In this document: one piece after another, positions 1-7,695 of the stretch
Layout of the letters: the number at the start of each line of letters is the position of its first letter
Numbering within the stretch: position 1 is the first letter of the stretch
DNA from: JADJNW01 sp964549655
GTDB lineage: Bacteria; Bacteroidota; Bacteroidia; Chitinophagales; Saprospiraceae
NCBI GenBank assembly: GCA_964549655.1
Contig: CAZJXN010000002.1
Span: 1-64,000 of the forward strand
Length of the DNA stretch: 64,000 bases
Direction of reading: 5' to 3'
Made by a program: the position numbers and the translations under genes
Notes under the pieces: generated by a model
What the model was told of the DNA's origin: nothing
Database searches by the model: none
Seen by the model: the letters and a program-made list of their open reading frames with translations, nothing else

Positions 1-493
1 TAATTTGAAAAGAAGTACAAAGTTAAAGTAGCAATATTTAAAATGTATTTGTTAACTTTGTCGCAGAAAATACTAAGGGGGCGATATTCGTGTTATTATA
101 AATGCATAAATCCCTTTACCCTGCTTCCTTGATACATTTATAACTGCCACAGACATCTGTTTTTATCCTGATTATTAATTCTGGCAGTAAAGTGAAAAAT
201 TGCGGAATATATCCGAAGATATAACGAGGTTACTTTTTATTGAACGAACCAGCCGCTTTTTTACAAAGCGACGTTCTAACTGAGAGTTAACCTCAAAGAT
301 TTATAAGATTGTGTAAATTTGTTTTTGTGGAGGGGTTGAAGCAGCAATGCTTCAGCCCATCTTTTTTGCCCCCTCCCATCCTCCTAAAGGCGAAGCATAA
401 ATATTTCAACATTCCATTATTATTTATAAACCCAATGTGTCCTACAGGACGGAATCACCCTATAAACCATCACCCTATAAACCCATCAACCTA
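1..493. other. Intergenic region without a supported gene
   Basis: No reading frame here has coding character; the frames on the plus strand near 309-710 run antisense to the malic enzyme gene or through repeats. The stretch holds one hairpin with a T-run (333-367) and, at about 450-500, the repeat unit CACCCTATAAACC, which recurs near 20043-20098 and 58440-58475. The last part would be the 3' untranslated region of the malic enzyme gene. Confidence 0.6.
333..367 (+). terminator. Hairpin followed by a T-run
   Basis: Arms of 11 bp at 333-343 and 348-358, with one G-U pair, close a GCAA tetraloop; the sequence ATCTTTTTTG follows. This has the form of a Rho-independent terminator on the plus strand. 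No plus-strand gene is visible before it inside the window, so the transcript it would end is unknown. Confidence 0.45.
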
Positions 494-1669
494 TTACCCT
501 TTCATCGCCGCCGCCTTCACCGCCTCCGCCACCCGCCACGCCACCGCCTCATTCAAACTCGCAGGAATAATCTCTTCTTTCGTAGGATTGGTAATACATT
601 CAGAAATAGCAAATGCCGCCGCCATCTTCATCGCCGGGGTAATGCTTTTTGCACGGGCATCGAGTGCACCTCGGAACACACCAGGAAATCCTAATACATT
701 GTTTACTTGATTTGGCAAGTCACTTCTACCCGTACCCACAATGAGCGCGCCACCGGCATACGCCTCGGCAGGCATGATTTCTGGCGTGGGATTTGACAGA
801 GCGAAAATAATGGAGTCTTTTGCCATCGTGCTGATGTCTTGAGTAGTCAGCAAATTTCCCACACTTACTCCAATAAACACATCCGCACCGGGCAGTGCAT
901 CGCGCAAACTACCACTGATACCTGCGCGATTTGTAAACTGAAGAGCTTCTAATTTTGAACTATTCAAATCCGTTCTGCTTGCGTGCAAAATTCCTTTCGT
1001 ATCACAAATCAAAATATCTTTCACTGAAACCTGATAGTCAACTCCTTTATAATCAAAACTTTGCAACAACTTTGCAATGGCAATGCCCGCCGCACCTGCA
1101 CCATTGATAACTACTTTCAAATCGGATAGATTTTTACCCGCCACTTTCACTGCATTCAATAAAGCCGCTAAAACCACAATTGCCGTGCCATGTTGGTCAT
1201 CGTGAAAAACCGGAATACCAAGGTCTTGCAAACGTTGCTCGACCTCAAAACTGCGCGGCGCCGAAATATCCTCCAAATTAATACCTCCAAAAATGGGCGA
1301 AATGAGCCGCACCGTTTCCACGATTTTATCCACATCCTGCGAGTCAATACAAATCGGAAACGCATCAATATTCGCAAATCGCTTGAATAACATCGCCTTA
1401 CCTTCCATCACTGGAATCGCAGCATACGCACCAATATTGCCCAGACCCAACACTGCCGAGCCATCCGTGACAACGGCGACCGTATTATTTTTAATCGTAT
1501 AATCCCATACCAACTCTGGATTGTGGGCTATTTCCAGACAAGGTGCTGCCACGCCCGGCGAGTACACCAGTGAGAGTTGCTCCCTCGTTTGAACATCCAA
1601 TTTCGGTGTGATTTGAATTTTTCCTTTCAGATGATGGTGCAATAGCAGCGACTCTTTGAAGTAATCCAT
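494..1669 (-). CDS. NAD(P)-dependent malic enzyme, short form
   Basis: Oxidatively decarboxylates malate to pyruvate in the cytoplasm, giving NAD(P)H. At 391 residues it matches the short bacterial form without a phosphotransacetylase domain. The N-terminal domain has SLVYSPGVA (catalytic Tyr near 36), the GKAMLFK segment (Lys near 91), and metal-binding acids in NLEDIS (near 133) and HDDQHGTA (near 158). A Rossmann fold begins at INGAGAAG (near 188). The start codon gives an N-terminus normal for the family. Cofactor preference (NAD or NADP) cannot be read with confidence. It lies downstream of the hydrolase-OsmC gene on the same strand, separated by an inverted repeat, so the two are probably transcribed separately. 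Confidence 0.93.
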   Translation of the reverse strand: MDYFKESLLLHHHLKGKIQITPKLDVQTREQLSLVYSPGVAAPCLEIAHNPELVWDYTIKNNTVAVVTDGSAVLGLGNIGAYAAIPVMEGKAMLFKRFANIDAFPICIDSQDVDKIVETVRLISPIFGGINLEDISAPRSFEVEQRLQDLGIPVFHDDQHGTAIVVLAALLNAVKVAGKNLSDLKVVINGAGAAGIAIAKLLQSFDYKGVDYQVSVKDILICDTKGILHASRTDLNSSKLEALQFTNRAGISGSLRDALPGADVFIGVSVGNLLTTQDISTMAKDSIIFALSNPTPEIMPAEAYAGGALIVGTGRSDLPNQVNNVLGFPGVFRGALDARAKSITPAMKMAAAFAISECITNPTKEEIIPASLNEAVAWRVAEAVKAAAMKG

Positions 1670-1677
1670 TTTTTGAG

Positions 1678-1767
1678 ACTTTAGATGATAGACGATAGAT
1701 TTTAGACCACATTGTTGAGCGGCAATTTACAAATAGTCTATCGTCTATCGTCTACTGTCTAAAATCT
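1678..1767. repeat. Inverted repeat built from TAGACGATAGA words
   Basis: The left arm contains GATAGACGATAGA and the right arm TCTATCGTCTATC, with further matching words on both sides. It sits between two minus-strand genes, just after the stop of the hydrolase-OsmC gene, and could terminate that transcript. It belongs to the word-repeat type of intergenic DNA seen throughout the window. Confidence 0.6.
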
Positions 1768-2974
1768 ATTTTAAATTTGTAACCACTCGTATCTCCTCCG
1801 TCAGCGAACGGTGTACGGGGCAGCGATTAGCAATTTCCAATAGCCGCGCCCGTTGCGCGTCATCCAAATCGCCTTTCAATTCTATAATGCGTTCAAAATA
1901 ATCAATCTTTCCGGCAGGCTCTTCTCCATCTGCCATATCTTTCATATAATCTTTATAATGTTCCAGATGTACCTGCACCGATTTTAAATCCCAATTTTTT
2001 CGATGTGCGTACATTTGCAAAGTCATCGCAGTACAAGCACCCAGACCGGCAGTGACCAATTCATACGGCGATGGTCCAAAGTCATTGCCACCGACATCCT
2101 CTGGTTCATCTGCAATCAAGCCGTGATGGCGTGCCATGATTTCGGTGGTGTAACCTTTATTTCCTAAGCGAGCGACTACTTCTTTATCTGTATTTAAGGT
2201 TTCCTTTTCCGGTAAATCCATGTAGCGAAGCGACCAATTGGCAATGATATTTCCCACATAATGCGAGTCATTTTTGTTGGATAGTAAATGGTCTGCACCG
2301 TCAAGCGACACATAACTTTTGGGATGGCGAGCCGCGGCGTATATTTTTGCAGCATCGTCAATGGACACAATCGTATCCTGTGGTGAGTGTAGAATGAGCA
2401 AAGCGCGGTCTAAATGTGCTAATTTTTCGGTCAGACTTTGCGCTCGAATATCTTCTAAAAATTGCTTTTTCACTGTAAACGTCCGACCTTGAATCGTCAC
2501 TTCCGCAACGCCATCCTGTTCAATCATTTCAATATTTTTAGAAAACAAATCCTGTACGTGTTTCGGGTCGAAAGGCGCACCAATCGTGGCTACGGCTTTC
2601 ACAGCAGGCAATTGCATAGCTGCACAAATCACCGCTGAACCGCCCAGCGAGTGCCCGACAAGCAGTGCGGGTGCTTGGTATTCTTTTTCTAAAAACTGCG
2701 CTGCTTCTATCAAATCTTCAATATTGGACGAAAAATTCGTATCCGAAAAATCGCCTTCACTTTCGCCTAAACCGGTAAAATCAAATCGCAATACTGCAAT
2801 CCCTTGCATATTCAAAGCGCGTGCAATATTGCGAACTGCGGTCAGATTTTTGCCACACGTAAAGCAATGCGCAAATAGCGCAAAAGTATGCGGATGCTGA
2901 TTGACGGGCAGTTCCAGCCGAGCTGCTATCAACGCGCCATCTTTATTTTGAAATTGAACTTTTTTAGCATTCAT
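1766..2974 (-). CDS. Alpha/beta hydrolase-OsmC fusion protein
   Basis: Two domains in one protein of about 402 residues. Residues 1-260 form an alpha/beta hydrolase with the nucleophile in GHSLGG (Ser near 109), an acid in HSPQDT and a late His in GADHLL. From about 270 an OsmC/Ohr-like domain follows, with the two expected cysteines in GLGACTAM and NRCPVH. OsmC proteins reduce organic peroxides, so a combined esterase and peroxide-detoxifying role is an inference. I chose the ATG at 2974 because the family usually starts just before the KVxFQN segment; an in-frame ATG at 3022 would add 16 basic residues with no domain. Similar fusions are common in Bacteroidota and Proteobacteria, and the substrate is unknown. 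Confidence 0.88.
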   Translation of the reverse strand: MNAKKVQFQNKDGALIAARLELPVNQHPHTFALFAHCFTCGKNLTAVRNIARALNMQGIAVLRFDFTGLGESEGDFSDTNFSSNIEDLIEAAQFLEKEYQAPALLVGHSLGGSAVICAAMQLPAVKAVATIGAPFDPKHVQDLFSKNIEMIEQDGVAEVTIQGRTFTVKKQFLEDIRAQSLTEKLAHLDRALLILHSPQDTIVSIDDAAKIYAAARHPKSYVSLDGADHLLSNKNDSHYVGNIIANWSLRYMDLPEKETLNTDKEVVARLGNKGYTTEIMARHHGLIADEPEDVGGNDFGPSPYELVTAGLGACTAMTLQMYAHRKNWDLKSVQVHLEHYKDYMKDMADGEEPAGKIDYFERIIELKGDLDDAQRARLLEIANRCPVHRSLTEEIRVVTNLK

Positions 2975-3040
2975 ATTTTTGGTTTTTCGAAACGATTGAA
3001 TTCTTTTTTGCAGAATTGGCACGATTCTCTTATTACGTTA

Positions 3041-3164
3041 TAGAACACGGATGTACGCGGATGCGACAGATAAACACGGATTTTTAGCTGTCTATTTTTT
3101 TTATAAAACCCAAATTCAAAACGAGAAAGTCTCGAGCGACTGCTAACTGCCTACTGTTCACTGC
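3041..3164. repeat. Intergenic word repeats (GCGGATGCGACR and CTGCCTACTG)
   Basis: The first half carries a unit reading GAACACGGAT...CGCGGATGCGACAG, related to units at 5022-5247, 44250-44290 and 58845-58895. The last 35 bases carry AACTGCCTACTG words, which recur between convergent genes at 27.4, 54.7 and 57.5 kb. It lies between two minus-strand genes. Confidence 0.6.
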
Positions 3165-4028
3165 CTATTTCCCAAACGCCCATTGCAAAAAATCCGGCAT
3201 TGCCTTGCTCCAGGTGGGCACATTGTGTTCGCCATTAATGACTTCAACATATCGAATATCTTCTCCTTCTTGGTATCCCAATTTTTTCAAGCCTTTGATA
3301 ACGTCCAGCGTGTCGTCTATCGAGTCAATAATACCATTGCCATTGCGGTCGTCCAGCTCGTCGAGCGTGCCGGTTTGGAACCAAAATTTCATTCCTTTGC
3401 GTTTGAAATCAGTTGTCAACATATCAATCATAATGCGATGTGCATCGGGGTCGCTATCGCGCGAAGGCTCCGAACGCCACCAAAACGAGCCAGAAAACAC
3501 ACCAATGCTACTAAAAAATTGCGGATGATGCCACGCCACGTCAAATGCCGACAAGCCGCCAAGTGAAAAGCCTGCGTACACCCAACCCGCCTGCGTACAA
3601 CGATAACGCTTGCGCAAATTTGGAATAAGTTCCTGGGTGATAAACTGTGCGTGTAAGCCGGCTTTTGCGCCCCGATTTTTGTAGTCGAGCTGGTGTGCTG
3701 TGCCGTACTCTTGCATTCGGTCGCGGTCTGCGTGAATAGCAATGACAATGATTTGCCGGATTTTTTTTTGCTGGTACAAATTTTCCAACATATCTGCCAT
3801 GCCCACTTCCTCCATATCTTGCCCGTCATTGAAAAACAGGAGCGGGAAAGTTGTATTTTTTTGTTCAAAATAATCCGGCGGCAGGAATACCGTAATGCGC
3901 ATATCTCGTTCCAACGCGCGAGCCGGAAAATTTTCAAAAAAATGCGTTTCCACCGAATGCCTTCCTCGAGCAGTAATTCGAGCAGCGAGTCGAAATTTTT
4001 CTAATACAGGTCGTCTTAACAGGCGCAT
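3165..4028 (-). CDS. Putative esterase (enterochelin esterase/feruloyl esterase-like)
   Basis: An alpha/beta hydrolase of 287 residues of the putative esterase family (Fes/IroE-like). It has an early strand segment ITVFLPPDYF, the nucleophile elbow GFSLGG, and a late His in GEHNVPTW. Between them lies DRNGNGIIDSIDD, which matches a dockerin or EF-hand type calcium loop (DxNxNGxxDxxD). That is unusual inside an esterase and may be a calcium site that stabilises the fold. No signal peptide is evident at the chosen start. It is divergent from the esterase at 4295, with about 266 bp between the two starts, so they could share a regulatory region. The substrate is unknown. Confidence 0.8.
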   Translation of the reverse strand: MRLLRRPVLEKFRLAARITARGRHSVETHFFENFPARALERDMRITVFLPPDYFEQKNTTFPLLFFNDGQDMEEVGMADMLENLYQQKKIRQIIVIAIHADRDRMQEYGTAHQLDYKNRGAKAGLHAQFITQELIPNLRKRYRCTQAGWVYAGFSLGGLSAFDVAWHHPQFFSSIGVFSGSFWWRSEPSRDSDPDAHRIMIDMLTTDFKRKGMKFWFQTGTLDELDDRNGNGIIDSIDDTLDVIKGLKKLGYQEGEDIRYVEVINGEHNVPTWSKAMPDFLQWAFGK

Positions 4029-4294
4029 AAAATGATTTGCTAATGTGCTAATATGCTGATTTTTTATTATTTTATTGAAAATTGGTTTTAAAATGATAGT
4101 TGTTGAGAGCCGGATTTGGCGTCGAAAAATACTAAAAAGGAAAGATGTAATCGTAAAAATATTTTACAAAGTGCTATCGGCGTATTCTACAAACCCGTCC
4201 GAGATTTTTCTATTTTTGCCATCAATAAAGTACGAAATACGATTTATGAAGTACGATTCACACAACAACACCAAAACACAATAACACAATTTCA

Positions 4295-4999
4295 ATGAAA
4301 GAAACCTACCACCGCTGGTATTCCCCGACCTTGAGCAAAGATATAGAAATGCTCGTGTATGGGCATCAGGGTTGTCCGGTTATTGTTTTTCCGTCTTCGA
4401 TGGGGCGCTATTTTGAGTCGAAGGATTTCGGCTTGACCGAGTCGGCGCGTTGGTTTGTGGAGCGCGGTTTTGTGCAGCTTTTTTGTCCGGACAGCATTGA
4501 CGTGCATAGTTGGTACAACAAAAATATCCATCCGGCACAGCGGGTGATGAATCATATTTGGTATGACAAATTTATTTATGATGAAATCGTGCAGGGCATT
4601 CGTCGGAATACAGGCACAGGAAAAGTGGTCGTAGCAGGCGCGAGTTTTGGTGGCTATCATGCCGTGAATTTTGCATTTAAACATCCTGAAGTGGTGAGTC
4701 ATTTATTTAGCATGAGCGGCGCATTTAATATTCGTTCTTTTTTGAATGGGTATTATGGTGATAATGTTTATTTTAACAATCCCATAGATTTTATATCCGG
4801 TTTGAATCATCCCGATGTGTGGCAGATGAAAATTGTGTTAGGCACTTCCGAATGGGATATTTGTAGACCTGATAATGAACAGTTGTCCCATTTATTACAC
4901 CAAAAAAATATACCACATTGGCTCGATATGCGCGGCTGGGTGCAGCATGACTGGCCCCTGTGGCGCGAGATGTTTCCGCATTATTTGAGTTTGATTTAG
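4295..4999 (+). CDS. Esterase-family alpha/beta hydrolase
   Basis: A compact 234-residue alpha/beta hydrolase with nucleophile elbow GASFGG (Ser near 117), a possible acid in GTSEWD and a late His in VQHDWP. No signal peptide or lipobox is present, so it is probably cytoplasmic. It is the first of four plus-strand genes (esterase, ATP-grasp, glutamine amidotransferase, ATP-grasp-like). From that context I infer it may hydrolyse an ester or thioester intermediate or release a product, but nothing in the sequence fixes the substrate. A -7 type element TATTTTTG lies at 4211-4218, without a clear -33 element. Confidence 0.82.
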   Translation: MKETYHRWYSPTLSKDIEMLVYGHQGCPVIVFPSSMGRYFESKDFGLTESARWFVERGFVQLFCPDSIDVHSWYNKNIHPAQRVMNHIWYDKFIYDEIVQGIRRNTGTGKVVVAGASFGGYHAVNFAFKHPEVVSHLFSMSGAFNIRSFLNGYYGDNVYFNNPIDFISGLNHPDVWQMKIVLGTSEWDICRPDNEQLSHLLHQKNIPHWLDMRGWVQHDWPLWREMFPHYLSLI

Positions 5000-5021
5000 C
5001 AACTCCGTTGCGCATTGTACA

Positions 5022-5247
5022 CTTAATAGAACACTGATTTACGCGGATGCGACGGGTACTGGACGGATTTTCTTACCCTTACTACTTGACAGAATCCGAC
5101 ACACAGCATATAAAAGGTTTTGACAGCGGGTGTGTTTGAATCCACCTTTCCAACTTGTTGGGAAATCCGTTTTGTATCGTATACTATTGTGAGCGAAAAA
5201 AATCAGTCTGAATCCGTCGCACCCGTGTAAATCGGCGTTCTATTAAG
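5022..5247. repeat. 226-bp MITE-like element with about 48-bp terminal inverted repeats
   Basis: The left end begins CTTAATAGAACACTGATTT and continues into GCGGATGCGACGG. The reverse complement of the right end begins CTTAATAGAACGCCGATTT and continues into CGGGTGCGACGG. The arms match over roughly 48 bp, by eye at about 80 percent. The interior of about 130 bp has no open frame of note. Fragments of the same unit occur near 3041, 7582, 44250 and 58850. It has the form of a non-autonomous miniature element or a large hairpin. No transposase is visible in the window and no clear target duplication is seen. Confidence 0.6.
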
Positions 5248-5362
5248 TAGCAGATGAGCGGAATATTGGTAAACCATAAGAAACAAATGAATTCGCGGCT
5301 TGCGGCTCATAACGGGCTACTCATTAGAATTTAGATTTAAAAATAAACATCAGCCCATTTAA

Positions 5363-5392
5363 TTGGAACCATCCTTTTAAATAATATATTTG
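5363..5392 (+). promoter_or_regulatory. Bacteroidota-type promoter of the ATP-grasp gene
   Basis: A TTG at 5363-5365 is followed after 19 bp by TATATTTG at 5385-5392. This fits the -33 TTTG / -7 TANNTTTG consensus known for Bacteroidota primary sigma factors. Transcription would begin near 5399, about 40 bases before the start codon at 5439. The gene therefore need not rely on read-through from the upstream esterase. Confidence 0.6.
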
Positions 5393-5438
5393 CTCACAGC
5401 AGGAATCAATCAACAACACTCACTCAAATGACTACCCT

Positions 5439-6455
5439 ATGAAAAAAATCGGAATTCTCCACGGCTGGGAGCGCTCGTTTCCCACCGCGTTTGTAGAGTG
5501 CGTAAACAGCAAAAATATATCGGGTATCGTAGCCGAATCGGTGCAGATTTCTAAGGTAGAACAAGGTGCGCCGTCAGGTTATGATGTAATTATTGACCGG
5601 ATTTCGCAGGATGTTCCGTTTTATCGAGCGTATTTGAAAAATGCTGCATTGAGTGGAACGGCAGTTATCAACAATCCTTTTTGGTGGAGCGCCGATGAAA
5701 AATTCTTCAATAATGCGCTGGCGGTAAAGTTGGGTATTCCAGTGCCTAAAACAGTTATTCTACCTTCTAATAGCCGCCCAGATGACACGCGCGCAGAGTC
5801 ATTTGCCAATCTTTCTTTTCCATTGGATTGGGAAGGAATGTTTCAATACCTTGGTTTTCCGGCATTTATGAAGCCGTATGCAGGCGGTGGTTGGAAACAC
5901 GTTTATAAATTAGACAGTGCGGAGGAGTTTTTTCAAAAATATGGGGAGACCGGACAATTAGTGATGATTTTGCAAGAAGCAATTGAATTTACCTCGTATT
6001 TCCGGTGTTATAGCATTGGTGCTAAGTACATTAAAATTATGCACTACGAGCCGCGAAACCCGCACCATTTGCGTTATGCTACAAAACATGATGTATCCGA
6101 TGCGCTCCTTCAGCAGATGGAAGATTATGTTATTCAACTAAATCAGGCACTCGGTTATGATTTTAATACGGTAGAATTTGCCATCCGCGACGGCGTGCCG
6201 TATGCCATTGATTTTTGGAATCCAGCGCCAGACGCAGAGCGGACTTCGGTAGGCGACGAAAATTTTGAATGGGTCGTAGAAACTGCCGCCAATTATGCCA
6301 TCGAGCGAGCGCAAGCAAATCAAGAAGGACAAAATAATCTCACTTGGGGCACTTTCATGCGCGATGCAGTGAATGGTGGAAAAAGTGACGGAATGGCAGT
6401 ACCAGCGTCACAACCCATGACGGGTGGAAAGAAAGCCGCAAAGAAAAAAGGGTGA
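5439..6455 (+). CDS. RimK-like ATP-grasp carboxylate-amine ligase
   Basis: A 338-residue ATP-grasp protein. ATP-grasp ligases activate a carboxylate as an acyl-phosphate and join it to an amine or thiol. The ATP-binding Lys and glycine loop lie in FMKPYAGGGWK (near 145-155). The nucleotide-contacting LQEAIEF segment follows, and the metal-binding residues are in NTVEFAI and AIDFWNP, where Asp replaces the more usual Glu. The family core therefore looks catalytically intact. The C-terminus is a low-complexity Lys-rich tail after residue 310. It has its own promoter-like sequence and sits between the esterase and the glutamine amidotransferase. The acceptor and donor substrates are not known. 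Confidence 0.85.
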   Translation: MKKIGILHGWERSFPTAFVECVNSKNISGIVAESVQISKVEQGAPSGYDVIIDRISQDVPFYRAYLKNAALSGTAVINNPFWWSADEKFFNNALAVKLGIPVPKTVILPSNSRPDDTRAESFANLSFPLDWEGMFQYLGFPAFMKPYAGGGWKHVYKLDSAEEFFQKYGETGQLVMILQEAIEFTSYFRCYSIGAKYIKIMHYEPRNPHHLRYATKHDVSDALLQQMEDYVIQLNQALGYDFNTVEFAIRDGVPYAIDFWNPAPDAERTSVGDENFEWVVETAANYAIERAQANQEGQNNLTWGTFMRDAVNGGKSDGMAVPASQPMTGGKKAAKKKG

Positions 6456-6753
6456 TGGATGATAGATTTATTGGGTGATAGCGGAAAAAAGAGGATGGGC
6501 AGATAGAAAAAACAGGGGATAGAAAAATCTGCGGGAGAAGAAACTTTGCGGCTTTGCGTGCAAAAATCTGCATTATCCGCGAAATCTGCGGGAGAAACAA
6601 ACCTATTGTACCATTATTCGTTTTAAAGATACTCGTTTCAAAAAAGAATGTTTTAAAAATAAGACGAGCCTACACCAATAAGACCTAAAAAATTAAAAAC
6701 AACAGAGTAGCCACTAAGGGCTGCTTGTATTCTTATTGGTTTTGAAAAAGAAA
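6456..6753. repeat. Intergenic word repeats (ATCTGCGGGAGAA and CTTTGCGGCTTTGCGTG)
   Basis: Holds two copies of ATCTGCGGGAGAA and one CTTTGCGGCTTTGCGTG. The same words occur at about 32640-32665 and 63720-63755. No gene or clear promoter is seen before the amidotransferase gene. Confidence 0.55.
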
Positions 6754-7578
6754 ATGACTATGCAAACTACACGACTGGCGATTTTGGATATGTACGACAA
6801 TACGCCGAATCAGGGTATGCGTTGTATCCGCGAAATCGTGAGCCAATTTGGGAAACAATTAGAGGCGACGGTTTTTGATGTGCGCGGCAAGGCAGAAGTG
6901 CCGGGGCTGGATTTTGACATCTACATTTCCAGCGGAGGACCGGGCAGCCCACATGACGGGAACGGCGTTTGGGATATGCGATATTATGATTGGTTGGAAA
7001 GCGTTTGGAATTGGAATCTGATACCGGGCAATCCGAAAAAGCACGTCTTCTTCATCTGCCATTCGTTTCAGATGGCATGTATTCATTTTGAAATAGCGGA
7101 AGTCTCACAGCGGCGGTCGAAGTCGTTCGGCACGTTTCCAGTGCATAAAACGGATGTCGGCATTGACGAGCCTTTGTTTGAAGGTTTACCCAACCCATTT
7201 TTTGTAGCTGATTTTCGGGACTGGCAGGCTATAAAACCGGATTTGAATCGTATGGAAGAAATGGGCGCAGAGATTCTGGTGTTGGAAAAAATTCGTCCGC
7301 ACGTACAGTTGGAGCGGGCTTTGATGGCGGTACGTTTCTCGAACGAATTTTTTGGAACGCAATTTCACCCAGAAGCCGATTCAGATGGAATGTTGTTGCA
7401 TTTCTTAGAGCCTGATCGTCAGCAAGCAATTATAGAAGAATACGGCGAGAAAAAATACCTTGATATGATTCAGCACCTGCGCGATTCAGACAAAATAGTG
7501 TTGACGCATAACGTGGTACTACCTATGTTTTTAGGTCGGGCGATACGCATGACGCGCGCACAAGGCGTACTCGTATGA
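6754..7578 (+). CDS. Class I glutamine amidotransferase domain protein
   Basis: A triad-type (class I) glutamine amidotransferase of about 274 residues related to the GMP synthase amidotransferase domain. The oxyanion region is SSGGPGSP (near 59-66), the nucleophile is Cys near 102 in FICHSFQ, and the His-Glu pair is in TQFHPEAD (near 205). It would release ammonia from glutamine for a partner ligase. A partner is available in the two neighbouring ATP-grasp proteins, so I infer an amidotransfer step in this cluster. The ATG at 6754 follows a purine-rich stretch and starts just before the first strand; ATG 6760 and an upstream start at 6736 are also possible. Confidence 0.85.
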   Translation: MTMQTTRLAILDMYDNTPNQGMRCIREIVSQFGKQLEATVFDVRGKAEVPGLDFDIYISSGGPGSPHDGNGVWDMRYYDWLESVWNWNLIPGNPKKHVFFICHSFQMACIHFEIAEVSQRRSKSFGTFPVHKTDVGIDEPLFEGLPNPFFVADFRDWQAIKPDLNRMEEMGAEILVLEKIRPHVQLERALMAVRFSNEFFGTQFHPEADSDGMLLHFLEPDRQQAIIEEYGEKKYLDMIQHLRDSDKIVLTHNVVLPMFLGRAIRMTRAQGVLV

Positions 7579-7581
7579 TAT

Positions 7582-7672
7582 AATGGAACACTGATTTTTA
7601 TGATTTTATAAGGTCTGTTATGATTTTTAAATCAGTAGCAACCATAATTATCCTAATAATCAGTGTACTATT
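7582..7672. repeat. Inverted repeat with AACACTGATT ends
   Basis: AATGGAACACTGATT at 7582-7596 pairs with the reverse complement of AATCAGTGTACTATT at 7658-7672 (12 of 15). The ends resemble those of the 226-bp element at 5022-5247. It fills most of the gap between the amidotransferase gene and the next gene. Confidence 0.5.
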
Positions 7673-7695
7673 GTAGTGACAAGCGCAACCCAACC

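Larger units (their letters stand above)
5000..5438. other. 439-bp intergenic region with a repeat element and a promoter
   Basis: No gene is seen. It contains the 226-bp inverted-repeat element at 5022-5247 and the promoter of the ATP-grasp gene at 5363-5392, both listed separately. Confidence 0.7.

Noticed and set aside
309..710. A 133-codon plus-strand frame at the left edge
   Set aside because: Its second half is antisense to the malic enzyme gene and its first half passes through a terminator hairpin and repeats.
4292..4702. Minus-strand 136-codon frame
   Set aside because: Antisense to the esterase gene with the GASFGG motif; no family features of its own.
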